64,000 nt of DNA from Phycicoccus avicenniae_A (GTDB lineage Bacteria; Actinomycetota; Actinomycetes; Actinomycetales; Dermatophilaceae), in contig NZ_JBNVZV010000006.1 in the NCBI RefSeq assembly GCF_050496545.1, forward strand, positions 62,001-126,000. The letters run 5' to 3'. The notes below the pieces were generated by a model. That model saw only the letters and a program-made list of their open reading frames with translations. It did no database searches and had not been told where the DNA came from. The stretch's first letter is position 1, and each line of letters opens with the position of its first letter. The position numbers were made by a program, and so were the translations under genes. Positions 60,152 through 64,000 of this stretch are shown piece after piece.

Positions 60152-61276
60152 GTGAGCCGACTCAACAGACTGGCCGTGGCCGCCGGAGCCGCGAGCGCCC
60201 TCGGGGCGCTCGCCGCCGCGGGACGGGGCGTGGGCGCGGCGATGGGTGCGCGTCCCGACGGGGTGCGCCTCGAGCGGATGCGGCGCTCGCCGCACTACCG
60301 GGCGGGCGCCTTCCACAACCGCCGCCGGGGCACGGCCTCGATGCCCACGAGCCAGCGCGACGTCCTCGAGCGGTACCGCGCCAACGGCGAGACGCGCCGC
60401 CCGGCGGGTCCCATCCCGGTCGTGAGCGCCCACCGCGAGCCGGCGACCGAGGGCCTGCACGTCACGTGGTTCGGTCACGCCAGCGCGCTCGTCGAGCTCG
60501 ACGGCGTTCGCCTCTTCCTCGACCCCGTGTGGAGCGAGCGCTGCTCGCCGAGCCAGCACGTCGGGCCGCGGCGCCTGCACGCGACGCCGGTGCCGCTGGA
60601 GCGCCTCGGCCGCATCGACGCCGTGGTCATCTCGCACGACCACTACGACCACCTCGACATGGACACCGTGAAGGCGCTGGCCACGGGGACGGACGCCGTC
60701 TTCCTCGTGCCGCTCGGCATCGGGGCGCACCTCGACGTGTGGGGCGTGCCGGGGTCGCGGGTCGTCGAGTGCGACTGGGGCGAGGGGCACGACGTGGGCG
60801 GGGTGCGGGTGACCGCCGTCGAGTCGCAGCACTTCTCGGGGCGCGGGCTGCGCCGCGACGGCACGCTGTGGGCGTCCTGGGTCCTGGCCGGGGAGGGCGG
60901 CCGGGTCTTCTTCAGCGGCGACACCGGGTACTTCGACGGCTACCCCGGCATCGGCGCCGAGCACGGGCCCTTCGACGTCTCGCTGATGGCCGTCGGCGCC
61001 TACGACCCCGCGTGGCGCGACATCCACCTCGACCCCGAGGAGGCCGTGCGGGCCACCGCCGAGCTCGGGGGCGGCCTGCTGCTGCCGATCCACTGGTGCA
61101 CCTTCGTCCTCGCGCCGCACCCGTGGGCCGAGCCGGTCGAGCGGCTCCTCGTGGCAGCGGCCACCGAGGGTGTGCCGGTGGTCGTCCCGCGCGTCGGCGA
61201 CCGCGTCGACGTCGCGGACCCGCCCGGGCTCGACCCGTGGTGGGAGGCCGCGGTCGCCGTCCCCGTGCGGGCCTGA
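60152..61276 (+). CDS. Metallo-beta-lactamase-fold hydrolase (NAPE-PLD/UlaG-like)
   Basis: 374 residues. An Ala/Gly-rich head that may be a membrane anchor is followed by a MBL domain: VTWFGHASALVELDGVRLFLDPVWSERCSP, VVISHDHYDHLD (HxHxDH), and FSGDTGYFDGY, then LPIHWCTFVLAPHPWAEP. The order and motifs match NAPE-hydrolysing phospholipase D-like proteins, so a phospholipid or acyl-ethanolamine phosphodiester substrate is plausible. GTG 60152, 10 bp after the preceding gene. Confidence 0.85.
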   Translation: MSRLNRLAVAAGAASALGALAAAGRGVGAAMGARPDGVRLERMRRSPHYRAGAFHNRRRGTASMPTSQRDVLERYRANGETRRPAGPIPVVSAHREPATEGLHVTWFGHASALVELDGVRLFLDPVWSERCSPSQHVGPRRLHATPVPLERLGRIDAVVISHDHYDHLDMDTVKALATGTDAVFLVPLGIGAHLDVWGVPGSRVVECDWGEGHDVGGVRVTAVESQHFSGRGLRRDGTLWASWVLAGEGGRVFFSGDTGYFDGYPGIGAEHGPFDVSLMAVGAYDPAWRDIHLDPEEAVRATAELGGGLLLPIHWCTFVLAPHPWAEPVERLLVAAATEGVPVVVPRVGDRVDVADPPGLDPWWEAAVAVPVRA

Positions 61277-61281
61277 TCCCG

Positions 61282-61310
61282 CCCACCGGCGCCACCATGT
61301 GGACGGTGGG
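61282..61310 (+). terminator. Hairpin after the MBL gene
   Basis: CCCACCG/CGGTGGG outer stem with CCAC-cat-GTGG inside. It lies 5 bp past the stop at 61276. Confidence 0.6.
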
Positions 61311-61345
61311 TGCCGGTCGCCCGCGGCCCGTGGGACGCTCGAGGG

Positions 61346-61390
61346 GTGACGTTCCGTGACGCGGCCACCACCGCGATCATCATCGTGTAG
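61346..61390 (+). CDS. cimA leader peptide (Ile-rich)
   Basis: GTG-initiated 14-residue peptide MTFRDAATTAIIIV, TAG stop. Three consecutive ATC codons and GTG (Ile-Ile-Ile-Val) precede the stop. GACGCT at 61334-61339, 6 nt upstream, may be the -10 box, which mirrors the ilvB leader (CACGCT, also 6 nt). The stop codon touches the first of two adjacent hairpins. This is what an isoleucine-sensing attenuator would look like ahead of citramalate synthase. Confidence 0.78.
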   Translation: MTFRDAATTAIIIV

Positions 61391-61418
61391 CGCGACGAGA
61401 GACCACTTCTCGTCGCGC
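61390..61418 (+). promoter_or_regulatory. Leader hairpin 1 (cimA)
   Basis: Perfect 11-bp stem GCGCGACGAGA/TCTCGTCGCGC with loop GACCACT, beginning at the last base of the leader-peptide stop codon. It would be disrupted by a ribosome at the end of the peptide. Confidence 0.75.
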
Positions 61419-61450
61419 AGACCTCCCGCACCCGGGGGGTCTTTTCGTTT
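61419..61450 (+). terminator. cimA attenuator terminator
   Basis: Stem AGACCTCCC/GGGGGGTCT (one G-T pair), loop GCACCC, then TTTCGTTT. It directly abuts hairpin 1, as in the ilvB leader. No gene is seen between here and cimA (171 bp). Confidence 0.8.
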
Positions 61451-61621
61451 GACGGGGCGTCACCCGGGAGGGCGGCGCCGTGCCGGACGAGCCGGGCCCC
61501 CGCCCACCCCCGCGGGCGCCCGGGCGGACGCTGGACGATGATGGGCACCGAGCAGCACGCGTCGACGCCCCGGCCCACCCGGGCCGGGGCACGGGCGCCG
61601 GGAGACCGGCACGAGCCGCGG

Positions 61622-63223
61622 ATGGATCCGATGACCGACCTGCACGTGTACGACACGACGCTGCGCGACGGGGCGCAGCAGGAGGGGCTCAACCTCTCCG
61701 TGGCCGACAAGCTGGCCATCGCGTCCCACCTCGACGACCTCGGCGTCGGCTACATCGAGGGCGGCTGGCCGGGGGCCAACCCCAAGGACACCGAGTTCTT
61801 CGCGCGGGCCGCGCGCGACCTGCGGCTGCGCAACGCCACCCTCGCGGCCTTCGGCGCCACCCGCCGGGCGGGGGGCCGGGCCGACTCCGACCCGCTCGTG
61901 CGCGCCCTCCTCGACAGCCAGGCCCAGGTGGTCACCCTCGTCGCGAAGTCGCACACGGGGCACGTCGAGCGGGCCCTGCGCACGACCCTGGCTGAGAACC
62001 TCGAGATGATCCGCGACACCGTCGCCTTCCTCACCGCCGAGGGCCGCCGGGTCTTCCTCGACGCCGAGCACTTCTTCGACGGCTACCGCACCGACCGCGC
62101 CTACGCCCTCGAGGCGGTCCGCGCCGCCGTCGAGTCCGGCGCCGAGGTGGTCGCGCTCTGCGACACCAACGGCGGGCTGCTGCCGGGTGAGGTGGGGGCG
62201 GTGGTCGCGGACGTCGTGGCCGGCACCGGGGCGCGCGTCGGCATCCACTGCCACAACGACACCGGCTGCGCCGTGGCCAACTCGATGGCCGCCGTCGAGG
62301 CCGGGGCCACGCACGTCCAGGGCACGATCAACGGCTACGGCGAGCGCACCGGCAACGCCGACCTGCTGACCGTCGTCGCCAACCTCCAGCTCAAGCAGGG
62401 CCGCGAGCTCCTCGAGCCGCACCGCCTCCAGGACGCCACCCGCATCGCGCACGCCATCGCCGAGGTCACCAACGTGCCGGCGTACTCGCGCCAGCCGTAC
62501 GTCGGGTCGAGCGCCTTCGCGCACAAGGCCGGCCTGCACGCGAGCGCCATCAAGGTCGACCCCGACCTCTACCAGCACCTCGACCCCAAGCACGTGGGCA
62601 ACGACATGCGGATGCTGGTCTCCGACATGGCCGGCCGCGCCTCCATCGAGCTGAAGTCGCGCGAGCTCGGGTTCGACCTCGACGCCACCGACGAGGACGA
62701 CGCCGCCACGCTGCGCCGGGTGCTGGCCGCCGTCAAGGAGAAGGAGCTGCGGGGGTACACCTTCGACGCCGCCGACGCCTCCTTCGAGCTCCTGCTGCGC
62801 CGCGAGATCGACGGCACGCTGCCGGCGTTCTTCGCGGTCGAGTCCTGGCGGGTCATCACCGACGCCCGCGGCGAGGACGACGCGCTCTCCGAGGCCACCG
62901 TCAAGGTCCGGGCGGCGGGGGAGCGGCACGTCGAGACCGGCGAGGGCAACGGCCCGGTCAACGCGCTCGACCACGCGCTGCGCACAGCGCTCGCGGCCAC
63001 CTACCCGGAGATCGGCGGGCTCGAGCTCATCGACTACAAGGTGCGCATCCTCGACGCTGCCCACGGCACCGACGCCGTGACGCGCGTGCTCATCGAGACC
63101 TCCGACGGCACGACGTCGTGGACGACGATCGGGGTCGCCGCGAACATCCTCGAGGCGAGCTGGCAGGCCCTCGTGGAGTCGGTGACGTACGGGCTGGTGC
63201 GGGCGGGCGTGCCGCCGCGCTGA
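61622..63223 (+). CDS. cimA: Citramalate synthase
   Basis: 533 residues (IPM-synthase-like superfamily). HMGL-type barrel: LHVYDTTLRDGAQQEGLNLSVADKL, EGGWPGANPKD, VALCDTNGGLLPGEV, and the metal ligands HCHNDTGCAVANSM. The C-terminal LeuA dimer domain follows. The DTTLRDGAQQEG and GGWPG patterns mark CimA, not LeuA. It condenses pyruvate and acetyl-CoA to citramalate, giving 2-oxobutyrate for isoleucine without threonine. Starts at 61622 or 61631; an earlier ATG (61538) would add an unconserved basic extension. Confidence 0.92.
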   Translation: MDPMTDLHVYDTTLRDGAQQEGLNLSVADKLAIASHLDDLGVGYIEGGWPGANPKDTEFFARAARDLRLRNATLAAFGATRRAGGRADSDPLVRALLDSQAQVVTLVAKSHTGHVERALRTTLAENLEMIRDTVAFLTAEGRRVFLDAEHFFDGYRTDRAYALEAVRAAVESGAEVVALCDTNGGLLPGEVGAVVADVVAGTGARVGIHCHNDTGCAVANSMAAVEAGATHVQGTINGYGERTGNADLLTVVANLQLKQGRELLEPHRLQDATRIAHAIAEVTNVPAYSRQPYVGSSAFAHKAGLHASAIKVDPDLYQHLDPKHVGNDMRMLVSDMAGRASIELKSRELGFDLDATDEDDAATLRRVLAAVKEKELRGYTFDAADASFELLLRREIDGTLPAFFAVESWRVITDARGEDDALSEATVKVRAAGERHVETGEGNGPVNALDHALRTALAATYPEIGGLELIDYKVRILDAAHGTDAVTRVLIETSDGTTSWTTIGVAANILEASWQALVESVTYGLVRAGVPPR

Positions 63224-63232
63224 CCGCCCGCC

Positions 63233-64000
63233 TCAGGCCTGCGCCGCCTCCTGCTGCACCTCGGCCGTGAGGTTCTGGCCGGTCTTGACGTCGAAGACGT
63301 GCATCTTCGCCGTGTCGACCCACAGCTCGGCCGGCTGGCCGGCCTGCACCCGGGCCGCGGCGTCGAGCCGGGCCGTGACGGTGGTGCCCTCGCCGACCAT
63401 GTCCTGACCGGTGTCCTTGGCGAGGTCCTCGAGGTCACCGGAGTGGGCCTGGTCGCCCTGCACCGTGAAGTACGCGAAGACGTCCGAGCCCATCGACTCG
63501 ACGAGGTCGATGGTCACGCTGACGTGCGAGCCCTCCTTGTCGCCGACGAGCGAGGCGTCCTCGAAGTGCTCGGGGCGCAGGCCGATGATGACCTCCTTGC
63601 CGCTCGCCTCCTGCACCGCACGGCGCACGCGGTCGGGGACGGTCAGCGAGCCGAGGCCGGTCTCGAGCCGCTCGCCCTCGATGGTGGCGGGGAGGAAGTT
63701 CATCGACGGGCTGCCGATGAACCCGCCCACGAAGAGGTTGTTCGGGTGCTCGTACAGCTCGGTGGGTGCGCCGACCTGCTGCACGATGCCGCCGCGCATG
63801 ACGACGACGCGGTCGCCGAGGGTCATCGCCTCGGTCTGGTCGTGGGTGACGTAGACCGTGGTGGTCTTGAGCGACTTCTGGATGCGCGAGACCTGGGTGC
63901 GCATCTGCACGCGCAGCTTGGCGTCGAGGTTGGAGAGCGGCTCGTCCATGAGGAAGGCCTTGGGGCTGCGGACGATCGCCCGGCCCATCGCGACGCGCTG
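63233..64000 (-). CDS. Sugar-type ABC transporter ATPase (MsmK/UgpC-like), 5' end beyond window
   Basis: 255 C-terminal residues visible; Walker A and most of the signature are outside. Walker B AFLMDEPLSNLDAKLR and H-loop VYVTHDQTEAMTLGDRV are present. The C-terminal TOBE domain includes GFIGSPSMNFLPA and VIIGLRPEHFEDASL, typical of carbohydrate-importer ATPases that are shared among sugar ABC systems. The reading frame stays open to the window edge. It is convergent with cimA, 9 bp apart. Confidence 0.93.
   Translation of the reverse strand, partial: QRVAMGRAIVRSPKAFLMDEPLSNLDAKLRVQMRTQVSRIQKSLKTTTVYVTHDQTEAMTLGDRVVVMRGGIVQQVGAPTELYEHPNNLFVGGFIGSPSMNFLPATIEGERLETGLGSLTVPDRVRRAVQEASGKEVIIGLRPEHFEDASLVGDKEGSHVSVTIDLVESMGSDVFAYFTVQGDQAHSGDLEDLAKDTGQDMVGEGTTVTARLDAAARVQAGQPAELWVDTAKMHVFDVKTGQNLTAEVQQEAAQA

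Noticed and set aside
61538..61621. N-terminal extension of cimA to ATG 61538
   Set aside because: The added 28 residues are low-complexity and basic. Homologues begin close to LHVYDTTLRDG and no better ribosome site exists there.

Overview
The window is very GC-rich DNA, roughly 70-75% G+C by eye. It has dense coding, heavy GTG start use, many leaderless transcripts (a TAnnnT-type -10 box 6-10 nt before the start codon), GatCAB and an LEVLLI/IIIV-type set of attenuator leaders. This points to a free-living actinobacterium. The family cannot be read from sequence alone; Micrococcales, for example Intrasporangiaceae-like, is my inference from gene content and style. No rRNA, tRNA, CRISPR array, phage gene or transposase was recognised.

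Layout. 0-3.6 kb: end of a DksA/TraR-type zinc-finger gene, a pirin, a small secreted excalibur protein, a short repeat-rich gap, and a MocR/PdxR-type regulator divergent from a DUF1272-flavin oxidoreductase fusion. 3.6-13.9 kb: core-MetE-like protein and EamA exporter, then general metabolism (hydrolase, PucR regulator, SDR, acyl-CoA ligase, hypotheticals). 13.9-22.9 kb: a housekeeping block with ligA and gatC-gatA-gatB, interrupted by a VWA protein, a TRIC channel and two paralogous small membrane proteins. 22.9-32.4 kb: two histidine phosphatases, SDR/MarR divergent from an MMPL exporter plus TspO, and ilvD followed by an ABC exporter pair. 32.4-38.7 kb: a 1405-residue SARP-STAND-beta-propeller regulator divergent from a frameshifted secreted gene and a lipoprotein, then a FUSC-type membrane protein.

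38.8-63.2 kb is the branched-chain amino acid region: ilvB-ilvN-ilvC, a DedA-like gene, serA, a DUF3995 gene, leuB, ilvE and finally cimA (citramalate synthase). I find an attenuator with an 11-codon Val/Leu leader peptide before ilvB. A second attenuator, with a 14-codon Ile-Ile-Ile-Val leader, lies before cimA. A Leu-rich leader-like peptide sits in the 593-bp gap before leuB. With ilvD (28.3 kb) these genes give the Ile/Val/Leu pathway from pyruvate, with isoleucine probably made through citramalate.

Between ilvE and cimA lies a 10-kb catabolic cluster (48.3-58.5 kb): APC permease, choline/ethanolamine-kinase-like protein, dimethylglycine-dehydrogenase-like flavoprotein, FadR-type regulator, glutamine-synthetase-like ligase, aldehyde dehydrogenase, SDR and a PuuD-like amidotransferase. 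This set fits import of an amine, gamma-glutamylation, oxidation and hydrolysis of the glutamyl group. The amine is not identifiable by sequence. Palindromes sharing GGACCAWTGG lie before the permease and before the regulator. A MarR gene, a phosphotransferase-like gene and a metallo-beta-lactamase-fold gene follow. The window ends inside a sugar-type ABC ATPase gene.
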